Position numbers and translations under genes: made by a program | Shown: piece by piece, positions 33,141-44,111 of the stretch | Position numbering within the stretch: the stretch's first letter is position 1 | How the letters are laid out: each line of letters opens with the position of its first letter | Notes under the pieces: generated by a model | The model's database searches: none | What the model was told of the DNA's origin: nothing | What the model saw: the letters and a program-made list of their open reading frames with translations, nothing else | Assembly (NCBI RefSeq): GCF_027579695.1 | Contig: NC_083574.1 | Coordinates: 45,090,559-45,154,558 of the forward strand | Length of the DNA stretch: 64,000 bases | Direction of reading: 5' to 3' | Source: Neoarius graeffei | Lineage: Eukaryota; Chordata; Actinopteri; Siluriformes; Ariidae

Positions 33141-34720
33141 CAGGTACAATTCCAAAAAAAAGTCGGGACGCTGTGTGAACTGTGAATAAAAACAGAATGC
33201 AATCATTTGCAAAATCATGGAAACCCTATATTTCGTTGAAAATAATACAAAGACAACATATCAAATGTTGAAACTGAGAAATTTTATTGTTTTTTGAAAA
33301 ATATATGCTCATTTTTAACTTGATGTCAGCAACACGTTTTAAAAAAGTTGGGACAGGGGTATGTTTACCACTGTGTTTCATCACCTCTACTTTGAGCAAC
33401 ACTCTGTAAACGTTTGGGAACTGAGGAGACCAATTGCTGTAGTTTTGAAAGAGAAATGTTGTCCCATTCTTGTCTGATATACAATTTCAGTTGCACAATA
33501 GTTCGGGGTCTCCTTTGTCATATTTTGCACTTCATAACGTGCCAAATGTTTTAAATGGGAGACAGGTCTGGACTGCAGGCAGGCCAGTTTAGCACCCAGA
33601 CTCTCTTACTATGGAGCCATGCAGTTTTAATATGTGCAGAAAGCGGTTTGGCATTGTCTTGCTGAAAGAAGGAAGGCCTTCCCTGAAAAAGATTTTGTCT
33701 GAATGGCAGCATATTGCTCTGAAACATGTATATATCATTCAGCATTAATGATGCCTTCCCAGATGTACAAGCTCCCCATGTCATGTGCACTAATGCCCCC
33801 TCATACCATCACAGATGATGGATTTTGAACTGTGCACTGATAAGCCGGATGGTCCCTCTCCTCTTTAGCCTGGAGGATGTGGTGTCCATGATTTCTAAAA
33901 AGAATTTCTACTTTTGATTCGTCAGACCTCGGGACAATTTTCCACTTCACCTCAGTCCATCGTAAAAGAGCTCAGGCCCAGAGAAGGTGGCGGTGTTTCT
34001 GGATATTGTTTATATCTGGTTTCAACTTGCATTTGTGGATGCAGTAATGAACTGTTTTCACAGATGATGGTTTTCTGAAATGTTCCTGAGCCCATACAGT
34101 AATTTCCACTACAGACACATGTCTGCTTTTAATGCAATGTCTCCTGAGGACCTGAAGATCACAGGCATCCAGTGTCAGTTTTCAGCCTTGTCTCTTGCAT
34201 ACAGAGATTTCCCCAGATTCTCTGAATCTTTTAACAATATTATGTACCATAGATGATGTGATCCCCAAATTCTTTACAATTTTACACTGAGGAATGTTAT
34301 TCTTAAATTGTTGTACTGTTTGCCCACGCAGTCTTTCATAGAGCGGTGAACCCCTCCCCATCTTTACTTCTGAGAGACTCCACCTCTCTGGGATGCTCTT
34401 TTTATACCCAATCATCATGATACTGACCTGCTGCCAATTAACCAAATTAGGTTTTTTTTGTTTGTTTGTTGTTTTTTTAAGCATTACACAAATTTTTCAG
34501 TCCTTTGTCCCAACTTTTTTTAAATGTGTTGCTGAGATCAAATTCAAAATGAGTATGTATTTTTAAAAAAAAGATAAAATTTCTCAGTTTCAACACTTGA
34601 TATGTTGTCTTTGTACTATTTGCAATGAAATAAAGGGTTTCCATGATTTTCAAATCATATTATTCTGTTTTCATTTATGTTTTACAGTGTCCCAAATTTA
34701 TGGAATTTAAAATTATAACT
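33141..34720 (-). mobile_element. Decayed Tc1-like transposon B relative
   Basis: Resembles 22845-24450 throughout, with many changes: 'attccaaaaaaaagtcggga' at the left and 'gtgtcccaaatttatggaat' at the right. The transposase is broken. A fragment at 33790-33551 keeps 'FFQQDNAKPLSA' and 'SPDLSPI', and 34484-34182 keeps part of the N-terminus. The right end is placed to within about 10 bp. Confidence 0.88.
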
Positions 34721-34949
34721 GTGCAAGTAGGATTTTAACAAACACAGTCCTGAACACCTCGGTAGTTGAGACCGATTATTAACTGGAGTGATGGAGCTGA
34801 GGTTGAGGAATTGTCAGAGACAGAATTCACACACTATGCGGACATCACTGGTATTTCTAACTCTGTCGTCCGTCCCCCCCAGTGTTTTTGGGAGCATACT
34901 GGTAGGATTTAAAAAAAGAAAAGAAACTCGATGCAAGGGTATCATACAT

Positions 34950-35380
34950 GATATGGCCAAAAATATGTGGATACCTGAGTACTGAGGGCTTTTCACTTGA
35001 TTTTCAAATGCGCCTCTGAGGATTTGTGTTTATTCATCCACAAGAACACAAGAGGTTGACCACTGATGTCAGGCAAGAAGACCTGGAGAGAAGTTGACAT
35101 TCTGATTCATCCCAAAGTTGTTCAGTGCAGGCCACTTGAGTTCTTCCACTCCACTGTTGGTAAACCACGTCTTCATGGATGTTGCTTTGTGCACAGGGTC
35201 ACTGTCATGCTGGAAGAGCTTTGGGTCTCTTATTTCCAGTGACAGAATATCTTAATACAACAGCATATGGAGACATTCTAGACAACTGTGTACTGTATTT
35301 TCAACTTTGTAGCAAGAGTTTGGGGAAGAACCATGTGTTGGTGTGTTAAGGTCAAGTGTCCACAAACATTCAGCCATATC
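34950..35380. mobile_element. Short DNA element with inverted ends
   Basis: 'gatatggccaaaaatatgtg' at the left and 'cacaaacattcagccatatc' at the right are inverted relatives. No open frame. Similar in type to 6204-6867. Confidence 0.65.
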
Positions 35381-35701
35381 TTGTAAATGCATTGCATTGT
35401 AGAAACATAAGCTCAATATTTGCTGTCTCCATTACTTTTAATTCTACTACTTTTTAGGAGCTAATATTAAAACGCCTATTAAATGCCACAATATCCGCTC
35501 GAGCAAAGTTCTTCTGTGATGTCAGAGCAGCAGACAACCACTAACTTCTCACAGGAATAGTGAAAATACAGCACCAGCCAAAAAAATAGCACAGATATCT
35601 CTGAATATATCCAAAATATTTCAACAAAAACATTTGATGTGTTTCAAGACAATGTATGCCAGAATTGATGAAAATGCTGCCAGCACCATCTCCTAACTCA
35701 G

Positions 35702-36034
35702 TGTAGAAGAAGAAGAAGCCTTTATGTGTCACATGCACACTCAAGCACAGTGAAATTCGTCTTCTGCGTTTAACCCATCTGAAGCAGTGAACACACGCAA
35801 GTGAGCATTAGGGTTAGCTACCTTGCTCAAGGGCACTTCAGCCCAAGGCTGCCCCATGTAAACCTAACCTGCATGTCTTTGGACTGTGGGAGAAACCGGA
35901 GCACCTGGAGGAAACCCATACAGACACGGGGAGAACATGCAAACTCCACACAGAAAGGCCCCCACTGGCTGCTGGGCTTGAACCCAGAACCTTCTTGCTG
36001 TGAGGTGACAGTGCTAACCACTACACCACCGTGT
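35702..36034 (-). mobile_element. SINE with tail B, in slc66a2 intron 2
   Basis: The head matches the other SINEs, but the 3' tail is different: 'agaagcctttatgtgtcaca', then 'agcacagtgaaattcgtc'. A probable duplication is gtgtagaag/gtgtaggag. It ends about 50 bp from an slc66a2 exon. Confidence 0.88.
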
Positions 36035-36084
36035 AGGAGGTTATGTATGTGGTTATTGTGTACAGCTAAATAAAATGTCATTAC

Positions 36085-36218
36085 CTGAGATGCGGTGCTG
36101 TTTGGTGCTCACACGGTTGTTAATCTGGACACTGCAGCACAGGTGGAGCATAGCCAGCATGGTTAGAATCATCACCACACTCTGTAAAAGCAGAGTCAGC
36201 TCAAACTGCTTCCCGACC
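36085..36218 (-). CDS. slc66a2: SLC66A2 (PQLC1) second coding exon
   Basis: Acceptor (minus strand) TGTGTGTGTAG then GGTCGGG; donor CTCAG/GTAATG at 36084. The first base completes the Trp codon split at the end of the previous exon. The product runs 'VGKQFELTLLLQSVVMILTM' and then 'LAMLHLCCSVQINNRV', aligning with the second membrane segment of vertebrate PQLC1 (which I recall as beginning FGRRFESPLLWQS). 134 nt, phase 1 at its end. Later exons should lie to the left, and I found none before position 1. Confidence 0.93.
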
Positions 36219-36331
36219 CTACACACACACAAACAATGGTAATATGTGTTCCTGTTGCATTACCACTTCCAGCAATGTAACCCCTGAGAAATAGTACTGT
36301 GTTGAGGAAATAATTATTTCTCCTGCACTCA

Positions 36332-36544
<213 letters not shown>

Positions 36545-36619
36545 TCAGAGCCCCACCAGCACCACCACCTCCTCCTCCTCCACCACCACCACAGCTGCCG
36601 CTGCTGCTGCTGCACTCAT
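36545..36619 (-). other. Upstream in-frame ORF of slc66a2
   Basis: An ATG at 36619 opens a 24-codon frame of trinucleotide repeats encoding Ala, Val and Glu runs ('SAAAAAAAVVVVEEEEVVV'). It ends with TGA, then GCC, then the slc66a2 ATG, all in one frame. An acceptor-like TGTCTCAG/GAC at 36628 could begin this exon. It may act as an upstream ORF or be a repeat-expansion by-product. Confidence 0.5.
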
Positions 36620-36880
36620 ATACTGTCCTGAGACATCACATAATAGCTTAAGTTTAAATTCATACAGAAGGGGAAAGCACAAAGTATATCTGTAAGAAAC
36701 AGTAAATATATTGCAATGCTGTATCAAAAGAATGTAATGATAAATTGCCTTACAAAATGCCTTCAAGGATCACACTGTTGCTTTAAAGGGGTAGTTTACA
36801 TTTTAACTGCCCTCTGCTGCCTGCAAGGTGAATTGCAAGAAACACAAACCATTCTCTTCATCCAAAGGTCCTCACATAAT

Positions 36881-37144
36881 GGAGGCGAAGTGGCCAAGTG
36901 GTTAGAGTGCTTGACCACTAAGCGAACGGTCCCCGGTTTGAGCGTTGGCTCAGCGGGGATCTGGGGCTCGCTCCCTGTCCACCCAGCAGTGAATGGGGAC
37001 CTGGTGGAAACACTGGGGGAAGTAAGGCGGCGAGGAAAGGAACTGGCCACCCTACCTCACTATGCCGATGGCCCAGGACAAGTGCGCTCTCTAACAGGCA
37101 CTCCCCCAATGTACGAATCGTATATGGGACCCTCTCTTCTTCTT
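36881..37144 (+). mobile_element. tRNA-derived SINE of another family
   Basis: The head 'gaagtggccaagtggttaga' reads like a tRNA 5' half, with a B-box-like GGTTTGAGC. It is followed by a non-tRNA body and an 'ctcttcttcttcc' end. A perfect 11-bp duplication 'cctcacataat' flanks it (36870-36880, 37145-37155). Confidence 0.88.
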
Positions 37145-37302
37145 CCTCACATAATCTGTCTATCTTACGAGTTGTGTTTTAAGCTATTCAGTCTAGCTGG
37201 AGGCTGAACTTATTTAAGGGCCAGAAAAAATGTTTTCTGAAAGAAAAGCACCTGAAACTATCCAGATCCACTGCATGATAATATTGCAAATCTCAATGTT
37301 TA

Positions 37303-38490
37303 CAATGATCAGTCATAAAATTAAAACCACTAACAGGTAAGGTGAATGACACTGATTATCTCATATACCTGTCTGAAGAAAAAGAAGCCTTTATTTGTCA
37401 CATGCACACTCAAGCACAGTGAAATTCGTCCTCTGCATTTAACCCATCTGAAGTAGTGAACACATGCATGCACACACACAAGTGAGCAATGAGCGCACAA
37501 ACATACCCAGAGCAGTGGACAGCTATGCTACAGTGCCCGGAGTTAGGTACCTTGCTCAAGGGCACTTCAGCACAAGGTCACCCCATGTTAACCTAACCTG
37601 CATGTCATTGGACTGTGGGGGGAAACCGGAGCACCTGGAGGAAACCCACGCAGACACGGGGAGAACAAGCAAACTCCGCACAGAAAGGCCCCTGTCGGCC
37701 GCTGGGCTCGAACCCAGAACCTGAGGTGACAGTGCTAACCACTACACCACCATGCTGCCCTTGTGTCAAGGGGTGGGGTATATTAGGTAGCAAGAGATCA
37801 GTCAGCTCTCAAAGTTGATGTGTTGGAAGCAGGAAAAATGGGCAAGCGTAAGGATCTGAGTGACTTTGACAAGGGCCAAATTGCGATGGCTAGATGACTG
37901 GGTCTGAGCATCTCCAAAATGGCACATCTTATGGGGTGTGTGTTCCTGGTATGCAGTGGTTAGTACCTACCAAAAGTGGTCCAAGGAAGGATAACCGGTG
38001 AACCGGCGACAGGGTCATGGGCGGCCAAGACTCACTGATTCACATGGGGCACGAAGGCTAGCCCATATGGTCCAATCCCACAGAAGAGCTACTGTAGCAC
38101 TAACTGCTGAAAAGGTTAATGCTGGCTAAAACAGAAAGGTATAAGCATGAACTTTTTCATCAGTTTGTGCTACTAACCACTGCATACCAGGAACACCCCA
38201 CAAGATGTGCTATTTTGGAGATGCTCAGACCCAGTCATCTAGCCATCACAATTTGGCCCTTGTCAAAGTCACTCAGATCCTTACGCTTGCCCATTTTTCC
38301 TGCTTCCAACGCATCAACTTCAAGAACTGACTGTTCTCTTGCTGCCTAATATATCCCACCCCAAGAACAGGCAGTTCTTGAAGTTGTTTGATTCAGTTCT
38401 TTGATTCAGGTAGGTGCCATTACAACGGCACCTGAATCAAATGTTATTCACGTCACCGGTCAGTGGTTTTAATTTTATGGCTGATCAGTG
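37303..38490 (+). mobile_element. Foldback Tc1-type element with nested SINE
   Basis: Inverted ends ('catgatcagtcataaaatta'-type at the left, 'taattttatggctgatcagt' at the right) are bracketed by TA (37301-37302, 38491-38492). Inside, about 180 bp (37795-37975) is inverted at 38165-38350. The frame after 37840 begins like a Tc1-type DNA-binding domain ('[18 protein letters not shown]') and then stops, so this is a transposase N-terminus captured in a foldback. Confidence 0.85.
37376..37758 (-). mobile_element. SINE with tail B
   Basis: Minus-strand copy with the 'agcctttatttgtcacatgc' tail at the left and the head at the right, lying within the foldback element. Confidence 0.9.
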
Positions 38491-38492
38491 TA

Positions 38493-39284
38493 TATAATCA
38501 TTATCATTTTGCAAACAGTTTTAAAATGTATAAAGCACATCTTTAATAAGGAAAAAGGAAATTAGACTATCAGGAAATGTACTTGAATAAATGAAAATGA
38601 CTGACAGGAAACAGAACACTTTCTTTTCAGCCATAGTCCTGACTTCAAGTCAAACATGTTCCTCTACGTGTCCATGCATGCAGCGACACTGGAACTGATT
38701 CCACTGTACTGATTCACTGCCTCGCCTTGAACAGGATTAATTACTCCCATAGTGTTCCTGCCTTTCGTTACCAGACGCTGAACCTGAATGTGTGAGCTAC
38801 AAATAGTTTTGAACTAGGCGTGAATGATTACTAAGTATTCTGTAGCAATGGCGGGGGGGGGGGGGGGGGGGAGAGAGAGAGAAGTGACTCTATTCTCACA
38901 CAGGCTTGTACAACAAATTTCTAAATCCGATTTCAGCTCAGGCTCATGAACCGCCTTCTGCTTTATGAAATCTTTCATCATCTAAATGCACCAGAAGATT
39001 TTCCTTCCTTTCCTCTCCATGTGCAAACCTGCAGATTAAGCACTCTGTTCTAAACAGAGCTCTATTTATATTTATTAAATAAATAAATAAATAAAATTAA
39101 AAAAAAAAAAAAAACCCACTCTACTCCCCAAACCTGTTTCCTCAACCACTGGCCCTTTCTTCTCAGCTAGACCAAGCTACTCCTGCAGAAAGGCTTTACC
39201 CACAACACTTCTCCTTTCCTCCTGGAGGTTCTTGAACATCCAGGAGTTCCCAAACAGACAGAAGAATGCAAGGTCCGTTCAAAA
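38493..39284. other. No gene; simple repeats
   Basis: Includes a G-run at about 38853-38871 continuing into GA units, and an AAAT run with A-tract at 39074-39114. No exon recognised. Confidence 0.6.
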
Positions 39285-39810
39285 CACTACCGTTCAAGTT
39301 TGGGGTCACTTTGAAATGTCCTTCTTTTTGAAAGAAAAGCACTGTTCTTTTCAATGAAGATCACTTTAAACTAATCAGAAATCCACTCTATACATTGCTA
39401 ATGTGGTAAATGACTATTCTAGCTGCAAATGTCTGGTTTTTGGTGCAATATCTCCATAGGTGTATAGAGGCCCATTTCCAGCAACTCTCACTCCAGTGTT
39501 CTAATGGTACAATGTGTTTGCTCATTGCCTCAGAAGGCTAATGGATGATTAGAAAACCCTTGTACAATCATGTTAGCACAGCTGAAAACAGTTGAGCTCT
39601 TTAGAGAAGCTATAAAACTGACCTTCCTTTGAGCAGATTGAGTTTCTGGAGCATCACATTTGTGGGGTCGATTAAATGCTCAAAATGGCCAGAAAAATGT
39701 CTTGACTATATTTTCTATTCATTTTACAACTTATGGTGGGAAATAAAAGTGTGACTTTTCATGGAAAACACAAAATTGTCTGGGTGACCCCAAACTTTTG
39801 AATGGTAGTG
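39285..39810. mobile_element. Short Tc1-type MITE
   Basis: Left end 'cactaccgttcaagtttggg' and right end 'caaacttttgaatggtagtg' are inverted, with TA at the right (39811-39812). 526 bp, no frame. A repeat of this appearance is very common in fish genomes. Confidence 0.85.
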
Positions 39811-40126
39811 TAGCTTGTGTGTTGCCGTCATACTGTACATGCAGTGTAGTCATTCATCAGTAATACATGTCCTCTGCAGTGGCGTAGGAAGGAGTTTGAC
39901 ATCGAGGGGAGAACTATTGGCGCAAGTTAACATTAACATAAAGTAACGCACCCTAACACAATCTCAGTCACATGATGGATGGGATTCTGCAGGAAGGAAG
40001 CATGTGACGCTTGCAAAATGTATGCATTAGGTGACACTGGGCATATCCAACAACCTGTCCCCCCTCCCCGTCTGTCTCTCTCTGTTGAGTTACACGTCGA
40101 TCGTGAGACACCAGTGATGCTACTCC

Positions 40127-40882
40127 TCAGACCTGCCTGATCCATCCTGGTGCCCTACGTCTAGCTGGAGTCTCATCACATTGCTCCTGTAGAGGACAGC
40201 CCTATATGGACAATCAAAAGTCACACTTGGAAGACGGCTCTGGACACTTACAGTTTTGCTACGATGGCTGAGGACCACAATCGCTATGATAACTTTAGGA
40301 CTGCAGTTGTCATGAACAGTTTTGCACTCAAGTCCCCATCAATGAACAGTTGATAACTTCAACAAAACAGACTTCATGCTAAAATTATAATGACTTTCCT
40401 GGCTACACAGTTATAATTTTCGACTATATAGATTTTTTGGGGGGGAGGCTTTTTGCACTTTTATTGGATAGGACAGTGTAGAGACAGGAAATGAGCGGGA
40501 GAGAGAGATGGGAAGGGATCGGGAAATGACCTCAGGCCGGAATCGAACCCGGGTCCCCGGATTTATGGTATGGCACCTTATCCACCTGAGCCACGACACC
40601 CCCAATTTGCAACTATATAGGACACAGTTATAGAAGCGAGTTATTTATAATCCTGTAATCTGTTATTACCCAGATGAGGTTGGGTTCCCTTTTGAGTCTG
40701 GTTCCTCTTGAGGTTTCTTCCTCATGTTGTCTGAGGGAGTTTTTCCTCGTCATCGTTGCCACAAGCTTGCTCATCAGGGATAAATTAAGGATAAAATTAC
40801 ATCATGTTTAAAGTCTTTAATTTTCTGTAAATCTGCTTTGTGACGATGTCTGTTGTTAAAAGCGCTATACAAATAAACTTGA
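40127..40882 (+). repeat. Interspersed repeat with LINE-like 3' end, copy 2
   Basis: Relative of 26627-27011, with the same 'gatccatcctggtgccct' start and 'aaagcgctatacaaataaac' tail. It is interrupted by an unrelated SINE at 40432-40604. Confidence 0.7.
40432..40604 (-). mobile_element. tRNA-derived SINE (third family)
   Basis: On the minus strand the head ends in a good B-box region (reverse complement of 'ggaatcgaacccgggtcc'), with body 'acttttattggataggacag'. Flanking 'cgactatata'/'caactatata' looks like a duplication. Confidence 0.8.
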
Positions 40883-40909
40883 CGCTGCGTGATGGTTATT
40901 TGACAATCA

Positions 40910-41034
40910 AATCTCATCTCATCTCATTATCTCTAGCCGCTTTATCCTGTTCTACAGGGTCGCAGGCAAGCTGGAGCCTATCCCAGCTGACTACGGGTGA
41001 AAGGCGGGGTACACCCTGGACAAGTCGCCAGGTC
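40910..41034 (-). mobile_element. 5'-truncated SINE, tail A
   Basis: Only the tail portion is present, from 'tctcatctcattatctctag' to 'caagtcgccaggtca', directly after the previous repeat. Confidence 0.88.
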
Positions 41035-41099
41035 ATTCAAGAAAAATATATAATAAGATATTCTGTTTTGTGGAGAAGGGTGTAGGGCAGGGACCATCA

Positions 41100-42300
41100 C
41101 CCTATTTCCTACACCCTTGATGTTCTGGAAACATTATTTCTAATATCGAATACATACATGTTATTTACCAGCTGGGAGGTCCGTATCTTGAAATACCATG
41201 ACCATGGTCTTGAGAGTACTCAGCAAGGCCCTCTGGGCCGAGGTCAGTATTCAAGATCAAGGTATTTCACCATACGGACCGACCTTAAGCTGGTAAATAA
41301 TATATTTATTTTTTTCTTTACCAAATTCTAACAGAAAATGAGAGCGCCCGAAAGGGAAAACCGAGCTGAGCCGCCATTTTGAATCCTCATTCACGGCTGT
41401 AATGCAAATTGCTTCCTCCTCAGTATACAAGTGCACTTTCATGGCAGGAAAAAAAAACTACATTTTGCCGCCTATGTAGTCCCCTATGTATACAAAATTG
41501 AGTCATTCAGGGGGTGTCACAGTGGTGTAGTGGTTAGCGTTGTCGCCTCACAGCAAGAAGGTCTGGGTTCGAGCCCCGTGGCCGGTGAGGGCCTTTCTGT
41601 GTGGAGTTTGCATGTTCTCCCCGTGTCCGCGTGGGTTTCCTCCGGGTGCTCCAGTTTCCCCCACAGTCCAAAGACATGCAGGTTAGTTTAACTGGTGACT
41701 CTAAATTGACCGTAGGTGTGAATGTGAGTGTGAATGGTTGTCTGTGTCTATGTGTCAGCCCTGTGATGACCTGGCGACTTGTCCAGGGTGTACCCCGCCT
41801 TTCGCCCGTAGTCAGCTGGGATAGGCTCCAGCTTGCCTGCGACCCTGTAGAACAGGATAAAGCGGCTACAGATAATGAGATGAGACATTCAGGATTCAGC
41901 CATGTTTTTGCTCGGCGTTGACAGCAGTTAGAGGTTTTTAGCTTTCTCCTGCAATGTTTTCTTTTATTTCTTCTTCCTCAGGGTAGTAAAACTCGCTTTC
42001 GCCGTGAAGACTGTCATTATCACTGTCCATGATGTAAAATTAATGCTATTCTCCTGAGAAATTCTGGCAAAAATTGAGATTTTTGATAAAAATCTTATAA
42101 ATCTTATTTAAAAAAAAAGATAAATGTTGACAAAAATTGCTACTATGTTTGTTGTTGTGAACGAGCGAGTCGCCAGAGGTCCATAACCGGGGTCCGTAAC
42201 TGGGGTCTGTATCATAGGATACGGACCCGCTCGCCAGCCAATCAGAGCGCAGGATTTGATGGAAACCGGACCGCGAAAAAAATAATTGCTAATATTTCTA
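41100..42300. repeat. Unclassified repeat around 'ggtccgtat' words
   Basis: Repeated and inverted words ('ggaggtccgtatcttgaaat', 'aaggtatttcaccatacgga', later 'tacggacccgctcgccagcc') suggest a foldback-type element with a SINE inside (41512-41885). Borders unclear. Confidence 0.4.
41512..41885 (+). mobile_element. Full-length SINE, tail A
   Basis: Plus-strand copy with head, GGTTCGAGCCC B-box and complete tail. 8-bp duplication 'cattcagg' (41504-41511, 41886-41893). Confidence 0.93.
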
Positions 42301-42500
42301 CTGAGTATCTATACATGCTAGTGTATAGGTGAACTTTCTGGTGTATAATTATTCACTTTAGCCCATCTGTCCCTGTGCATAGTCATATAGACCCTTACTC
42401 TCTATGCCATCCATCAAGAAAAAGGGACCAACTGAACAGACCACTGAACAGATATTATTGGGTGGTGTACCATACTCAGTGCAGCAGTGACACTGATATA

Positions 42501-44109
42501 CAGTGGGGCAAAAAAGTATTTAGTCAGCCACCCATTGTGCAAGTTCTCCCACTTAAAAAGATGAGAGAGGCCTGTAATTTTCATCATAGGTACACTTCAA
42601 CTATGAGAGACAGAATGGGGGGAAAGAATCCAGGAAATCACATTGTAGGATTTTTAATGAATTAATTGGTAAATTCCTCAGTAAAATAAGTATTTGGTCA
42701 CCTACAAACAAGCAAGATTTCTGGCTCTCACAGACCTGTAACAACTTCTTTAAGAGGCTCCTCTGTCCTCCACTCGTTACCTGTATTAATGGCACCTGTT
42801 TGAACTCGTTATCAGTATAAAAGACACCTGTCCACAACCTCAAACAGTCACACTCCAAACTCCACTATGGCCAAGACCAAAGAGCTGTCAAAGGACACCA
42901 GAAACAAAATTGTAGACCTGCACCAGGCTGGGAAGACTGAATCTGCAATAGGTAAGCAGCTTGGTGTAAAGAAATCAACTGTGGGAGCAATTATTAGAAA
43001 ATGGAAGACATACAGGACCATTGATAATCTCCCTCGATCTGGGGCTCCACGCAAGATCTCACCCCGTGGGGTCAAAATGATCACAAGAACGGTGAGCAAA
43101 AATCCCAGAACCACACGGGGGGACCTAGTGAATGACCTGCAGAGAGCTGGGACCAAAGTAACAAAGGCTACCATCAGTAACACACTACGCCGCCAGGGAC
43201 TCAAATCCTGCAGTGCCAGACGTGTCCCCCTGCTTAAGCCAGTACATGCCCAGGCCCGTCTGAAGTTTGCTAGAGAGCATTTGGATGATCCAGAAGAGGA
43301 TTGGGAGAATGTCATATGGTCAGATGAAACCAAAATAGAACTTTTTGGTAAAAACTCAACTTGTCGTGTTTGGAGGAGAAAGAATGCTGAGTTGCATCCA
43401 AAGAACACCATACCTACTGTGAAGTATGGGGGTGGAAACATCATGCTTTGGGGCTGTTTTTCTGCAAAGGGACCAGGACGACTGATCCGTGTAAAGGAAA
43501 GAATGAATGGGGCCATGTATCGTGAGATTTTGAGTGAAAACGTCCTTCCATCAGCAAGAGCATTGAAGATGAAACGTGGCTGGGTCTTTCAGCATGACAA
43601 TGATCCCAAACACACCGCCCGGGCAACGAAGGAGTGGCTTTGTAAGAAGCATTTCAAGGTCCTGGAGTGGCCTAGCCAGTCTCCAGATCTCAACCCCATA
43701 GAAAATCTTTGGAGGGAGTTGAAAGTCCGTGTTGCCCAGCGACAGCCCCAAAACATCACTGCTCTAGAGGAGATCTGCATGGAGGAATGGGCCAAAATAC
43801 CAGCAACAGTGTGTGAAAACCCTGTGAAGACTTACAGAAAACGTTTGACCTCTGTCATTGCCAACAAAGGGTATATAATAAAGTATTGAGATGAACTTTT
43901 TGTTATTGACCAAATACTTATTTTCCACCATAATTTGCAAATAAATTCATTAAAAATCAGACAATGTGATTTTCTGGATTTTTTTTTTCTCATTTTGTCT
44001 CTCATAGTTGAAGTGTACCTATGATGAAAATTACAGGCCTCTCTCTCATCTTTTTAAGTGGGAGAACTTGCACAGTTGGTGACTGACTAAATACTTTTTT
44101 GCCCAACTG
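42501..44109 (+). mobile_element. Structurally complete Tc1-like transposon C
   Basis: Terminal inverted repeats of about 200 bp begin CAGTGGGGCAAAAAAGTATT and end with its complement, bracketed by TA (42499-42500, 44110-44111). The inner words 'acacttcaactatgagagac' are repeated at both ends, as in IR/DR-type elements. 1,609 bp with one open transposase gene. It is inserted in a decayed fish repeat. Confidence 0.97.
42867..43889 (+). CDS. Tc1-like transposase, apparently intact (340 aa)
   Basis: Cut-and-paste transposase that would bind the element's own ends and integrate at TA. The open frame from the ATG at 42867 to TGA is 340 codons, the same length as Sleeping Beauty-type transposases. 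Residues about 1-110 form the paired-type helix-turn-helix domain with a basic GRPR-like linker ('RSGAPRK', 57-63). The DD34E acids are all present: D153 ('[11 protein letters not shown]'), D244 ('[11 protein letters not shown]') and E279 ('[11 protein letters not shown]'). The glycine-rich '[13 protein letters not shown]' block is intact. No stop or frameshift. Confidence 0.96.
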   Translation: MAKTKELSKDTRNKIVDLHQAGKTESAIGKQLGVKKSTVGAIIRKWKTYRTIDNLPRSGAPRKISPRGVKMITRTVSKNPRTTRGDLVNDLQRAGTKVTKATISNTLRRQGLKSCSARRVPLLKPVHAQARLKFAREHLDDPEEDWENVIWSDETKIELFGKNSTCRVWRRKNAELHPKNTIPTVKYGGGNIMLWGCFSAKGPGRLIRVKERMNGAMYREILSENVLPSARALKMKRGWVFQHDNDPKHTARATKEWLCKKHFKVLEWPSQSPDLNPIENLWRELKVRVAQRQPQNITALEEICMEEWAKIPATVCENPVKTYRKRLTSVIANKGYIIKY

Positions 44110-44111
44110 TA

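Noticed and set aside
42848-43516. 222-codon minus-strand open frame
   Set aside because: It is antisense to the intact Tc1-like transposase, which has all family motifs on the plus strand.
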